DNA from: SAR202 cluster bacterium
Lineage (GTDB): Bacteria; Chloroflexota; Dehalococcoidia; Lucifugimonadales; GCA-2712585
NCBI GenBank assembly: GCA_016872285.1
Contig: VGZZ01000005.1
Coordinates: 1 to 64,000, forward strand
Length of the DNA stretch: 64,000 nt
Direction of reading: 5' to 3'
Shown piece after piece: positions 36,009-46,466 of the stretch. The position numbers and the translations under genes were made by a program. Under the pieces are notes generated by a model. That model did not search any database. It worked only from the letters and a program-made list of their open reading frames with translations, and was not told where the DNA came from. Each line of letters opens with the position of its first letter. Position 1 is the first letter of the stretch.

Positions 36009-36764
36009 ATGGCAAGCCATCACAAATGGGGAATGGTTGTTGATATTGACCGCTGCACCGGCTGCCAGGCCTGTGTCATGGCATGCCAGGCCGAGAATAA
36101 CATCGCTGTCAATGAAGAAGTCCATTTCCTCTCCCGCCGCGCTCACCAGTGGATCCGTATAGACCGCTACTGGGACGGCGACACCAAGGAGAAAGGCGTC
36201 GTTACCTGGCCCGATGTGAAGGCCAGATTCATCCCTGTCCTCTGCCAGCACTGCGAAAATGCCCCCTGCGAACCTGTCTGCCCGGTCTATGCTACCTACC
36301 ACAATAACCAGGGCCTTAACGTCCAGGTGTACAACCGCTGCATTGGCACCCGTTACTGCGCCAACAACTGTCCCTATCAGGTCCGCTTCTTCAATTTCCG
36401 CGACCCCCTGTGGCCCAAGAGCCTCTGGAACCATCTGAACCCGGACGTGACCATCCGAAGCCGCGGCATCATGGAAAAGTGCACCTTCTGTATTCAGCGC
36501 ATCCGCCGCGCCGAGCGCGTTGTCGAAGGCCAGCGCGGCGAGCAGTTGGATGACGCCAAGCTCAAGGCCGGCAACTGGATGCCTGCTTGTGTCAACGCCT
36601 GTCCGACTGATACCCTCATCTTTGGCGATTTGAACGACCCCAACAGCCAGGTCTCCAGGAAGTCCCAGGACCCGCGGCACTACAAGCTCCTGGAAGAGCT
36701 CGGCACAGATCCTAACGTCGTCTACTTGAAGAAGGTTGACCCACAGCATGCACAGCACGCATAG
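36009..36764 (+). CDS. Alternative complex III iron-sulfur subunit (ActB2, ferredoxin part)
   Basis: 251 residues. DMSO-reductase beta-type Fe-S protein with four Cys groups: CTGCQACVMAC, CQHCENAPCEPVCP, CIGTRYCANNCP and CTFC...CVNACP. This is sufficient for three or four clusters forming the electron wire of ActB. No twin-arginine signal, so export would be by piggy-back on ActB1. It overlaps the start region of the next gene. Confidence 0.93.
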   Translation: MASHHKWGMVVDIDRCTGCQACVMACQAENNIAVNEEVHFLSRRAHQWIRIDRYWDGDTKEKGVVTWPDVKARFIPVLCQHCENAPCEPVCPVYATYHNNQGLNVQVYNRCIGTRYCANNCPYQVRFFNFRDPLWPKSLWNHLNPDVTIRSRGIMEKCTFCIQRIRRAERVVEGQRGEQLDDAKLKAGNWMPACVNACPTDTLIFGDLNDPNSQVSRKSQDPRHYKLLEELGTDPNVVYLKKVDPQHAQHA

Positions 36765-38175
36765 CCTCCCCATCGGCGACGACGTCCACACCAAGGACTA
36801 CAAGGTCCAGCTCTCCGTCCACGGCGAAGAGCTGGACTCCAAGACCATTATCGAGGATGTCAGCCGCGGCTTTTTCGCCTTCGGGGCCTTCTATAAGCTG
36901 GCCCTGCTCGCGCTGGCAGCCCTTTTCGCCGTCGGCATCGTTGTCTTTGTAATACGCGCCGCCGACGGCCTAGGCGACGCCAGCCGCCACCAATGGGACT
37001 ACCTCGCCGCCGTCTTCGCCTTCATCGTCAGCGCCGCCGGCTGCGCTCCCCTCATAGCAGTCGCCCTCCGCATGACCCGCAACCACTGGCGCCGCCCTAT
37101 TTCACGCATCGCCGAGCTCTACGCCGTCGTCGGCCTCCTCAGCCTTCTCATGTTCATCCCCCTCCTCCGGGTGCTTCCCCCCATTGATGGCCGCCGCACC
37201 CTCTGGTTCACCGATGAGTTCCCCGGCGCGCCTGTCTGGTGGAACTTCTTCGGCCTCCTGGGGTTGGTAATCGCAGGCTTAGCGCTCCTCTTCGTCTCCG
37301 CCCTGCCGGACTGGCTCCAGACCTCCCGCCGCGGCCAGGGCTTTCGCGCCGGCTTCGCCGGGGTTTTCGCCGGTCGGTGGACCGGCACCGAGGCCCAGTG
37401 GAAACTCCATCGCGCCGTCCTGGCGATTATGGGCGCCTTCTACTTCCTTCTCCTTATTTACATGCTCAGCATCATCAACACGGACTTCGTCATGTCCCTG
37501 GTGCCCGGCTGGAAAGACGCCATCATGCCCGCCCACCAGGCCCTCACCGGCATACAGAGCGCCCTGGCCCTGGTCCTCATCACAGCCTTTCTGGTCAGGA
37601 CCTTCGGCGGCTACAAAAAATACTTCCCCATGGAAGTCTTTTGGTCCTCCAGCAAAATTCTCATGGCCCTCTGCCTCCTATGGGCCTACTTCTGGTTCGC
37701 CGCCTTCATGACCTTCTGGTATGGCCGTATGCCCGTGGAGCAGACCATCCTCAAGACTTTCATGTTCGAAAGTTACTTTATACCTTTCCTAATCAACATC
37801 TTCTGCAGTTGGCTCATCCCCTTCTTCGGCCTCCTCATGTGGAACCCCGTGCGCAAAAGTGTATGGGGACCCACCCTCGCCTCCTGCTTTATCCTGGTCG
37901 GCGCCTTCTTCATGATGGTCCGTCTCTACGTCCCCGCCTTCAACATTGAAGATGTCACGGCCTTTAGCCTGGAGACCGTGCCAGCCGCTGTTACCCCCAA
38001 CGCCGGCGATATCTTCATCATTATCGGAGCCCTTTCAGGCGCCGTCTTTCTCTATATGCTTGCCGCCAAGTTCATCCCCATCATTTCCATCTGGGAAATG
38101 AAGGAGGGGCTTCTGTATCAGCGCGTCCGCACCCTCTTCCGGTCCCGGTTCTTGATGGTAGGCAAGCCTGATTAA
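36748..38175 (+). CDS. NrfD/PsrC-like membrane subunit of alternative complex III (ActF-like)
   Basis: About 475 residues with roughly ten membrane helices. An NrfD-family integral protein related to the quinol-binding ActC/ActF subunits. The N-terminal 40 residues are hydrophilic. ATG at 36748 preferred over the TTG at 36736, since AAGGTTGA lies about 8 nt before it. It stands before the ActC-like gene, unlike the usual order in which a second NrfD-like gene comes after ActE. Confidence 0.85.
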   Translation: MHSTHSLPIGDDVHTKDYKVQLSVHGEELDSKTIIEDVSRGFFAFGAFYKLALLALAALFAVGIVVFVIRAADGLGDASRHQWDYLAAVFAFIVSAAGCAPLIAVALRMTRNHWRRPISRIAELYAVVGLLSLLMFIPLLRVLPPIDGRRTLWFTDEFPGAPVWWNFFGLLGLVIAGLALLFVSALPDWLQTSRRGQGFRAGFAGVFAGRWTGTEAQWKLHRAVLAIMGAFYFLLLIYMLSIINTDFVMSLVPGWKDAIMPAHQALTGIQSALALVLITAFLVRTFGGYKKYFPMEVFWSSSKILMALCLLWAYFWFAAFMTFWYGRMPVEQTILKTFMFESYFIPFLINIFCSWLIPFFGLLMWNPVRKSVWGPTLASCFILVGAFFMMVRLYVPAFNIEDVTAFSLETVPAAVTPNAGDIFIIIGALSGAVFLYMLAAKFIPIISIWEMKEGLLYQRVRTLFRSRFLMVGKPD

Positions 38176-38195
38176 TCCAAGGCAGTAACAACCCC

Positions 38196-39572
38196 GTGCA
38201 AGAAGCAAAAGTTTTAAGCTACCGGCAAATCAATAAGGACCTGCTGGGGAACATCTTCAAGAGTTCCAACAGGTACTGGCTCATCGTCGGCTTCCTCACC
38301 ATCATCGTTCTGGGCGCCTTCGCCGCCGCCGGCTATATGATAAACCGGGGCCTCTGGGTCACCGGCCTCAATCGCCCCATCTTCTGGGGCTTCATGATCA
38401 CTAACTTCGTCTTTTGGATAGGCATCAGCCACGCCGGCGTCATGCTCTCCGCCATCCTCCGCCTCTCTAAGGCCGAATGGCGCCGCCCCGCCACCCGCGC
38501 CGCTGAGGTCCTCACCATCTTCTCCCTCATGACCGCCGTCACCATGCCCATCATCCACACCGGGCGCCCCTGGCGCACTCTCTACTGGGCCTTCCCCTTC
38601 GACTTCCAGCGCGGCATCTGGCCCGACGTCCGCTCCGCCCTGGTCTGGGACCCCTCCGCCATCAACACCTACCTCACCTCCAGCATCATGTTCGTCTTCG
38701 TCGCCCTCATCCCCGACCTGGCCGTCCTCCGCGACCGCAGCACCGGCCTCCGCCGCATGATTTATACCGTCCTCTCCATGGGCTGGCGAGGCTCTCCCCG
38801 GCAGTGGAAACTTCAGGCTATCGCCGGCATCCTCCTCTCCGCCCTCATCCTGCCCGTCTTCGTCTCGGTTCACAGCATCGTGTCCTTCGACTTCTCCATG
38901 ACTATCTCCGTTAAGGCCTGGCACTCCACCATTTTCGCTCCCTACTTCGTCATCGGCGCCGTCCTCTCCGGCGTCTCCGGCGTCGTCACCGTCATGATTT
39001 TTATACGATGGCTCTTCAACTGGGAGGACTACATCCGGCGCGAGCACATCGACGCCCTGGGCCGCCTCCTCATCGTCATCGCCCTGGCCTGGTTCTACTT
39101 CTTCGCCCTGGAGTTCATGTTCGGCATCTACGGCCAGGAGGGCGACGAGCTGGCCACCAGGCACATGCAGATGTTTGAGCCGCCCTGGTCCTGGCTCTTC
39201 CTGACCTTCATCATCACCGCCTTCTTCATACCCCTGGGCCTCTGGCTCTTTAGAGACGTTCGACGCAGCTTCTTGTGGATGACCATCACCACCCTCCTGG
39301 TGAACGTGGGCATGTGGCTGGAGCGGTTCCTTATCATAGTCCCAGGCCTTGCCAGAAAGCAGGGCTTCACTGGCACGTGGCACACCTATGCTCCCAGCGC
39401 CGTGGAGATAACCATCATCGTGGGCACCTTCGCCATGGTCCTCCTTCTATTCCTCCTCTTCGCCAAAGTGTTCCCGCTTATTCCCCTCTTCGACATAAAA
39501 GAGGGCCAGGTCCTTAAAGATGAAATCAAGATTGGCCGCAGGCGCGTGCCTGCCGTCATTCGAGAAGACTAA
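38196..39572 (+). CDS. actC: Alternative complex III NrfD-like membrane subunit ActC
   Basis: 458 residues, about ten membrane helices. The block NRPIFWGFMITNFVFWIGIS is characteristic of ActC. It probably holds the quinol site and may take part in proton translocation. Start is a GTG at 38196. The ActD and ActE genes follow in the canonical order. Confidence 0.92.
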   Translation: MQEAKVLSYRQINKDLLGNIFKSSNRYWLIVGFLTIIVLGAFAAAGYMINRGLWVTGLNRPIFWGFMITNFVFWIGISHAGVMLSAILRLSKAEWRRPATRAAEVLTIFSLMTAVTMPIIHTGRPWRTLYWAFPFDFQRGIWPDVRSALVWDPSAINTYLTSSIMFVFVALIPDLAVLRDRSTGLRRMIYTVLSMGWRGSPRQWKLQAIAGILLSALILPVFVSVHSIVSFDFSMTISVKAWHSTIFAPYFVIGAVLSGVSGVVTVMIFIRWLFNWEDYIRREHIDALGRLLIVIALAWFYFFALEFMFGIYGQEGDELATRHMQMFEPPWSWLFLTFIITAFFIPLGLWLFRDVRRSFLWMTITTLLVNVGMWLERFLIIVPGLARKQGFTGTWHTYAPSAVEITIIVGTFAMVLLLFLLFAKVFPLIPLFDIKEGQVLKDEIKIGRRRVPAVIRED

Positions 39573-39592
39573 CCCTTCTGTGAGGTGGTCTC

Positions 39593-40105
39593 GTGGCTAA
39601 AAAAGAATTGATGGGCCTCTTTACCGACGCCGGGTACGCCGCCGAAGCAGGCGACGCCCTGGAGCGCGCCGGCCTTACCAAAAATGACTACGATTTCCTC
39701 ACCGACACGCCATATCCTGAAGGCGCCCTCGGCGAGCGGCACATCAGCCACAAAATCTACGTCTTCCCCTTCATCGGCGCCATGCTCGGCCTCACCGTCG
39801 CTATCCTCATCACCGCCGGCACCCAGGTCTCCTACCCCCTCATCACCGGCGGCAAGCCCGTCCTCTCCGTCCCCGCTATGGCCATCATCTCCTACGAAGG
39901 CACCATGCTGGGCGCCATCCTTTTCACTGTCCTCGGCATCCTTTTCGAGTCCCGCCTCCCCTACTTCCGCAAGCGCCTTTACGACGACCGCATCACCGAA
40001 GGCTACATTGGTCTGGTGGTGGAGGTCGACGACTCCAAAGTAAGCGACGTCGAACGGGCCTTGACCCAGGCCGGCGCCGTCGAAATCAAGCGGGCCGCCG
40101 CCTAA
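39593..40105 (+). CDS. actD: Alternative complex III subunit ActD (DUF3341)
   Basis: 170 residues. Soluble N- and C-terminal parts flank two membrane helices (about 57-80 and 95-120), as in DUF3341/ActD proteins. GTG start with GAGGTGG about 6 nt upstream. Its TAA overlaps the ATG of the next frame (TAATG), the same coupling seen before actA. Confidence 0.9.
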   Translation: MAKKELMGLFTDAGYAAEAGDALERAGLTKNDYDFLTDTPYPEGALGERHISHKIYVFPFIGAMLGLTVAILITAGTQVSYPLITGGKPVLSVPAMAIISYEGTMLGAILFTVLGILFESRLPYFRKRLYDDRITEGYIGLVVEVDDSKVSDVERALTQAGAVEIKRAAA

Positions 40106-40785
40106 TGCTCAATCCGATGAGAAAAGCTACCGCTATTAGGACCGGGTTAGCACCACGGCTGGCTACCCTCAGGTTCCTTCCCCTCTTGAGGGGGGAGGTT
40201 AGGATGGGGGGTCGGGGTCTTAGTGCGGGGTTCCCTCTCAAGAGTCGACTGGTATTCCTCGCTTTGGCAGGCCTCCTCGTCGCCCTGCTGGGCGCGGCCT
40301 GCGGTCGCGGCTCCTACCCCATCGACTTCTTCTACGAGATGCATTACCAGCGTTCCTACCACCAGCAGGAGCCGCCGCGCCTTTTGCCCCCTGACGGCGC
40401 TGTACCCACTACTGGCCGTGAGGTGCTGCTTACCCCTCAGGCCCTGGACTCCATTACCAACCCCATACCCGGCCAGGGCATCGAGCACGGCGCGCTTCTA
40501 TACGCCATCAACTGCTCCCAATGCCACGGCGCTACCGGCCTCGGCGACGGCCAGGTCCTCGTAACTATGATGGCGAAATATGGCTACGTCCCCAAACTGA
40601 GCCCCAATCTAGTGGCTGTAAGAGCCCTTCCTGACAGCTTCCTCTACGGCATCATCAGCAACCGCGACCTCATCCTCACCGACCCAAATCAGCCCAAGGT
40701 CATGCCCCGGTTCCAGCAGCTCCTCACGCCTGAGGAGCGCTGGATGATCATTAACTACCTGCGCGAGGGTCTGACCGGCCAGTAG
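40105..40785 (+). CDS. actE: Alternative complex III monohaem cytochrome c ActE (lipoprotein)
   Basis: 226 residues as drawn. CSQCHG is the single c-type haem site, and a lipobox LGAAC follows a membrane segment (FLALAGLLVALL). The first 33 residues are unusual: 40177-40222 is a copy of dispersed repeat R1, so the N-terminus before MGGRGLSAG (ATG 40204) comes from repeat sequence. Translation may begin at 40105, coupled to actD, or at 40204. ActE hands electrons from the complex to a terminal oxidase, none of which is in the window. Confidence 0.88.
   Translation: MLNPMRKATAIRTGLAPRLATLRFLPLLRGEVRMGGRGLSAGFPLKSRLVFLALAGLLVALLGAACGRGSYPIDFFYEMHYQRSYHQQEPPRLLPPDGAVPTTGREVLLTPQALDSITNPIPGQGIEHGALLYAINCSQCHGATGLGDGQVLVTMMAKYGYVPKLSPNLVAVRALPDSFLYGIISNRDLILTDPNQPKVMPRFQQLLTPEERWMIINYLREGLTGQ
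40177..40222. repeat. R1 repeat copy inside the actE coding region
   Basis: CCCCTC/GAGGGG hairpin followed by AGGTTAGGATGGGGGGTCGG, closely matching the tail of copies at 6120-6145 and 62572-62596. Confidence 0.65.
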
Positions 40786-40842
40786 CGCCCATAACGGAGC
40801 GGTGCCTGGTAAAATGGTGGCACCTTCCTTGGAACAAATATT

Positions 40843-41389
40843 TTGGAACTAGATCGGATTAGGCCCATCATCGGTTTTTGGCTAGCCCTTATAGTTTCCC
40901 TTATCCTTATCCTCTCAGCCTGCGGCGACGCCCAACCAAAGACCCTGGAACAGCAGGCTGTGGAAATCGACAAGTCCCTCATGTGCCCCGTCTGTCCTGC
41001 CGAGACCATCGACCAGTCCCAGGTCCCCCTGGCCGCGGACATGCGCGCCTTCGTCCGCGAAAAACTGGCGGAGGGCTGGACCAAGCAGCAGATCCTCGAC
41101 TACTTCTCCTCCGAGGAGCGCTACGGCCCTTCCGTTCTCGCCGCGCCCCCCAGGTCCGGCGCTCACCTCCTCGTCTGGGTCGTGCCGCCCATTGGCGTGG
41201 CCGCCGCCGCGCTAATCCTCTTCTTCATCCTCCGCTCCATGCGCTCCGGTCCCTCTACTCTACCTCCCCAACCCGCCGACGACCCATCCCTCACCCCCTA
41301 CCTCGCCCAGGTCGACGCCGCTTTAAACCCTGCACCTGAGAATCCTTCCGAAGAAACCCCTTCCAACCCTCCGAGGACTGCGCCAGACC

Positions 41390-41397
<8 letters not shown>
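40843..41397 (+). CDS. ccmH: Cytochrome c maturation protein CcmH/CycL-like
   Basis: 184 residues. Lipoprotein-like signal with ILSAC (Cys27), the redox motif LMCPVC (C48, C51; family form LRCPVC), a helical domain, a membrane helix at about 107-128 and a Pro-rich tail. It reduces apocytochrome CxxCH thiols for haem attachment, matching the haem proteins just upstream. TTG start, as no in-frame ATG precedes the signal. It overlaps ccmF by 8 nt. Confidence 0.9.
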
Positions 41398-43402
<2,005 letters not shown>

Positions 43403-43491
43403 TCAGCTACTTCCAGGAGCCAATAATTCCCTTCCCCTTAAGTCGCCTGTTGCTAACCGAGAACTGAGGCCGGAAGATGAGAAGCGTTTTT

Positions 43492-43586
43492 GTCATTCTG
43501 AGCGAAGCCTCCCCAACCTTAGTTTCTATTCAATTAGGGAAGCTCGATTTATCGGCTTGTACTCAGGCGTAGTCGAAGAATCTGTT
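43492..43586. repeat. Family R4 hairpin repeat, copy A (interrupted)
   Basis: GTCATTCTGAGCGAAGCCT and GTACTCAGGCGTAGTCGAAG flank about 47 bp of unrelated sequence. The flanks are identical to the contiguous copy at 45301, so this copy carries an insertion in the hairpin. Confidence 0.7.
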
Positions 43587-43686
43587 ATGACCTCGACAAC
43601 GCCACGTATATCACTGGCACGCCTCGCCTTCTCTTCTCCTACAAAATCATCCCCAACACTCTCAAGAACGGGCTCAACCCCCTGAC

Positions 43687-44052
43687 ATGGCCGCCATCAT
43701 CGGTATCCTTATAGCCCTCCTCTGCCTGGTAGTCCTCGCCATCCCCTTCCTCAAAGCCCGCTACCACAACACCTTGTTGCGCGACAGCGGCGATTCAGAC
43801 CGCGACGCCGAAATCCGCGCCGTCTTCAGCGAAATGGAACGCCTCAAGCTAGACCGCGACGTCGGCTATTTAACCGACCAGGAGTACACGGAACGCCTCC
43901 ACCCCCTCCGCCTCGCCGCCGCCGACCTCCTGCGAAAGCGCCAGCAGCCCGACGCTGCGCCCGGCCAGTCCCAGCCCATCCCTCATGACCTCGACCAGCG
44001 CATCGAGGACGCCATAACCAGCCTGCGTCTGAAAAGCAAAGCCGAGTCATGA
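43687..44052 (+). CDS. CcmI-like small membrane protein
   Basis: 121 residues. One N-terminal helix (about 3-22), then a charged helical region with a DRDVGYLTDQEYTERLHPLR pattern seen in CcmI N-terminal domains, and a Pro/Gln-rich tail. No TPR part, so shorter than proteobacterial CcmI. Its TGA overlaps the next ATG by 4 nt. Context supports a cytochrome c maturation role. Confidence 0.7.
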   Translation: MAAIIGILIALLCLVVLAIPFLKARYHNTLLRDSGDSDRDAEIRAVFSEMERLKLDRDVGYLTDQEYTERLHPLRLAAADLLRKRQQPDAAPGQSQPIPHDLDQRIEDAITSLRLKSKAES

Positions 44053-45245
44053 AATCTCTCCATCTGGTTCTCGTTCTAGCCGTCCTCGCCACCCTGGCGC
44101 TCCTGACCCCCAGTCCCGCAACCCACGCCCAGGAGCACACTGCCATCCAGGCCCAAGTCGCCAACGGCACCGCCGGCGCCACGCCCCCCGACGGCCTGCA
44201 AGTCACCCTCCACATCTTCGACACCGCCGGCGGCGTTCAGACCCTCCGCTCCACTACCAACCCCCAGGGCCTGTCGGCCTTCGATAACGTCCCTATCGAG
44301 GCAGGGAAAGTTTACGCCCTCTCCACCGAATACCTTGGCGTCACCTACAGCCATCGCTTCGACCCCTCCCAGGGCAACCTCAACCCAACTCTGCAAGTCT
44401 TCGAGACCACCCGCGACCTCTCGTCCATTACCTTCGACAGCTACCTCTGGTATCTCCGTAACATCGACGGTGCCAAACGAGAGATTAACGCCATCGAAAT
44501 CGTCTCCTTCACTAACCGACTTAACCGCACCTTCGTCCCCAATATCAGCCAGCCCAGCGCCATGAATTTGCTGCGGTTCTCCTTTCCCCCCCACGCCCAG
44601 GCCCTCCAGGTGGACTCAGACCTGCCCCAGGGCAATGTCATTAACGTCGGCACCGGCTTCGGACTTAACTCCCCCATCCCGCCTGGCGAGTACCAAATCG
44701 CCTTCGCCTACCAGCTCCCCTACGAGGGCGAAGGCTTTAGCGTGTCCAAAAATCTCCTCCAGGGCGCCTCCGCCTTCCGAGTCCTTCTCCCCCAGGGCGC
44801 AGGCGTCGTCTCCAGCCCCGGCCTCCAGGAAACCCAGCGCGCCGTCATCGGCGATGCCATCTATCGAGTCTGGGAGGCCCGTGACTTAGGCTCGCGTTCG
44901 ACTCTTTCCATCGACTTCTCCGGCCTCCCTCAGCCCTCCCTCTGGCAGCGAATCCAGCAAGGCTTCACTGAAGGCTCCTACGCCTATATCGCCATCCCAT
45001 CCTTCCTCGGCCTCGGCATCCTCGCCCTCCTCGCCTACGCCCTCCTCCGCCAACAACCCCAACCCGCTATCGCAGACTCCCGTCAACTCTTGCAAGAAAT
45101 CGCCCATCTCGATGACCTCTACGACTCCCAGGCCCTAGAAGAGGCCCAATACCGCCGCCGCCGCGCCCATCTCAAACACCGCCTAGCCAGCCTTATGCAA
45201 AGCCAGGAATCCGGCATCCATGGAACTACGCCAGGTAATGGATAG
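44049..45245 (+). CDS. Secreted, C-terminally anchored protein of the ccm locus
   Basis: 398 residues. Signal peptide (about 1-28, ending THAQ), two beta-sandwich-like regions, one membrane helix at about 316-338, and a short cytoplasmic tail with a CcmI-like LLQEIAHLDDLYD...YRRRRAHLKHRL helix. Not a named family known to me. Overlap with the CcmI-like gene ties it to cytochrome maturation or carboxypeptidase-like periplasmic functions. Confidence 0.7.
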   Translation: MKSLHLVLVLAVLATLALLTPSPATHAQEHTAIQAQVANGTAGATPPDGLQVTLHIFDTAGGVQTLRSTTNPQGLSAFDNVPIEAGKVYALSTEYLGVTYSHRFDPSQGNLNPTLQVFETTRDLSSITFDSYLWYLRNIDGAKREINAIEIVSFTNRLNRTFVPNISQPSAMNLLRFSFPPHAQALQVDSDLPQGNVINVGTGFGLNSPIPPGEYQIAFAYQLPYEGEGFSVSKNLLQGASAFRVLLPQGAGVVSSPGLQETQRAVIGDAIYRVWEARDLGSRSTLSIDFSGLPQPSLWQRIQQGFTEGSYAYIAIPSFLGLGILALLAYALLRQQPQPAIADSRQLLQEIAHLDDLYDSQALEEAQYRRRRAHLKHRLASLMQSQESGIHGTTPGNG

Positions 45246-45300
45246 TTTGCAGAGTTCACTACTCATCCAGCGCTTGTCGATGCCTAAAACGAAAACGAAT

Positions 45301-45347
45301 TGTCATTCTGAGCGAAGCCTGTACTCAGGCGTAGTCGAAGAATCTGT
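45301..45347. repeat. Family R4 hairpin repeat, copy B
   Basis: GTCATTCTGAGCGAAGCCTG, loop TACT, then CAGGC and TCGAAGAATCTG. Inner stem GCCTG/CAGGC, outer ATTCT/AGAAT. Confidence 0.75.
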
Positions 45348-45403
45348 GCCCACTACCTGCTTCGCTTCACTAATTACGCTATGGGCCTCTTCTCTTCTTT
45401 CCT

Positions 45404-45575
45404 CTCCCTTGATGGGAGAGGATAAAGGTCGAAGACTCGCCGTGGAGAGTGAGGGTGAAACCCTAGCACTACGATACGTCCGTCAGGCTCTGCCACACCT
45501 CCCTTTGAACCCTTCCCTCTGGTTCTCTCGCCCCTTGGGGGGAGAGCTAGAGAGGGGGTCGGGGTAGGGTAGGGG
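45404..45575. repeat. R2 and R1 repeats side by side
   Basis: R2 (45404-45510): CTCTCCC/GGGAGAG hairpin, then GAGGGTGAAACCCTAGCACTAC and a tail ending GGCTCTGCCACACC. R1 (45523-45575): CTCTCGCCCC/GGGGAGAG with AGAGAGGGGGTCGGGG. With copy B of R4 just upstream, three families fill the gap 45246-45585. Confidence 0.7.
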
Positions 45576-45585
45576 TGCCCAAGCC

Positions 45586-46161
45586 ATGACGCACCGCCAG
45601 TGGGTCATCCTCTGGGTCTCCCTACCCCTCATCGCCCTCTTCGGCATCCTCGGCTGGGCGCTAGCCCGCAGCGGCGCCAACCCCGGCGGCCTCGGCGTCA
45701 ACTCCCAGTTCGGCGAAGTCGCCGTCGCCAGCCAGCCCGCCCCCAACCTCTCCATGACCACCATCGACGGCTCCACCATCGACCTCTCCGCCCTCCGGGG
45801 CAAAGTCGTCATGCTCGACTTCTGGTCCTCCTGGTGCCCGCCCTGCCGCGCCGAAGCCCCCGCCCTCTCCCAGGTCTACGAAGAATACCAGGGCCGCCCC
45901 GTCGAGTTCGTCGGCATCGCCATCTGGGACAAAGACCAAGCCATCCGTCGGTTTGTAAACGACTTCAATGTCCTATATCCCAACGCCATCGACCCTCGAG
46001 GCCGCGCCGCCATCCTCTACGGCGTCCGTGGCATCCCCGAAAAATTCTTCATCGATGCCCAGGGCAACGTAGTCAAAAAACTAGTCGGCCCCATCAACCC
46101 GGACACCCTCCGCCGCACCCTGGATGAGCTACTAGCCACAACCGCCGCCTCCAGTCTTTAG
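45586..46161 (+). CDS. ResA/TlpA-like thioredoxin-fold protein
   Basis: 191 residues. N-terminal membrane anchor (about 7-27), thioredoxin domain with CPPC at C84-C87 (FWSSWCPPCRAE) and cis-Pro region GVRGIPEKFFID. The extracytoplasmic thiol reductase probably keeps CxxCH motifs or CcmH reduced. It lies in the ccm locus, separated from it by repeats. ATG at 45586. Confidence 0.9.
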   Translation: MTHRQWVILWVSLPLIALFGILGWALARSGANPGGLGVNSQFGEVAVASQPAPNLSMTTIDGSTIDLSALRGKVVMLDFWSSWCPPCRAEAPALSQVYEEYQGRPVEFVGIAIWDKDQAIRRFVNDFNVLYPNAIDPRGRAAILYGVRGIPEKFFIDAQGNVVKKLVGPINPDTLRRTLDELLATTAASSL

Positions 46162-46246
46162 AAGATCAGAGTACGGTGTATACTATCCACACCTTCGGTA
46201 CCCTTCCTGTTTAGCGGGCAAGGTCTAGATGGGGAGAGCCTTCCCC

Positions 46247-46346
46247 TCCGATTTCCTCTCCCTTGATGGGAGAGGATTTAAGGTGAGGGTGAAACCCTAG
46301 CTCCACGCTCCGTCCGCCAGGCTCAACCGTACCTCCCTAGCTTTGT
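46247..46346. repeat. Dispersed repeat, family R2
   Basis: CTCTCCCTTGATGGGAGAG hairpin, AGGTGAGGGTGAAACCCTAG, and CTCCGTCCGCCAGGCTC tail, near-identical to 45404-45510 and 62385-62472. The remaining gap sequence 46162-46466 shows no gene. Confidence 0.75.
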
Positions 46347-46466
46347 CCATCTCATTCTTTCTGACCTTGAGAACTTGTCCTGAGCAGGTGAAGGAAAGAG
46401 GATTAAGCCTACATCAAGGGTCGTTGAAGGGAAGGATTCATTCCAATACCTCCCCGGAGGCGTCCC

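Noticed and set aside
38214-39383. Long antisense frame of 389 codons opposite actC
   Set aside because: A shadow of the high-GC actC gene: composition is extremely Asp/Glu/Gly-rich, with no ribosome site and no family motif.
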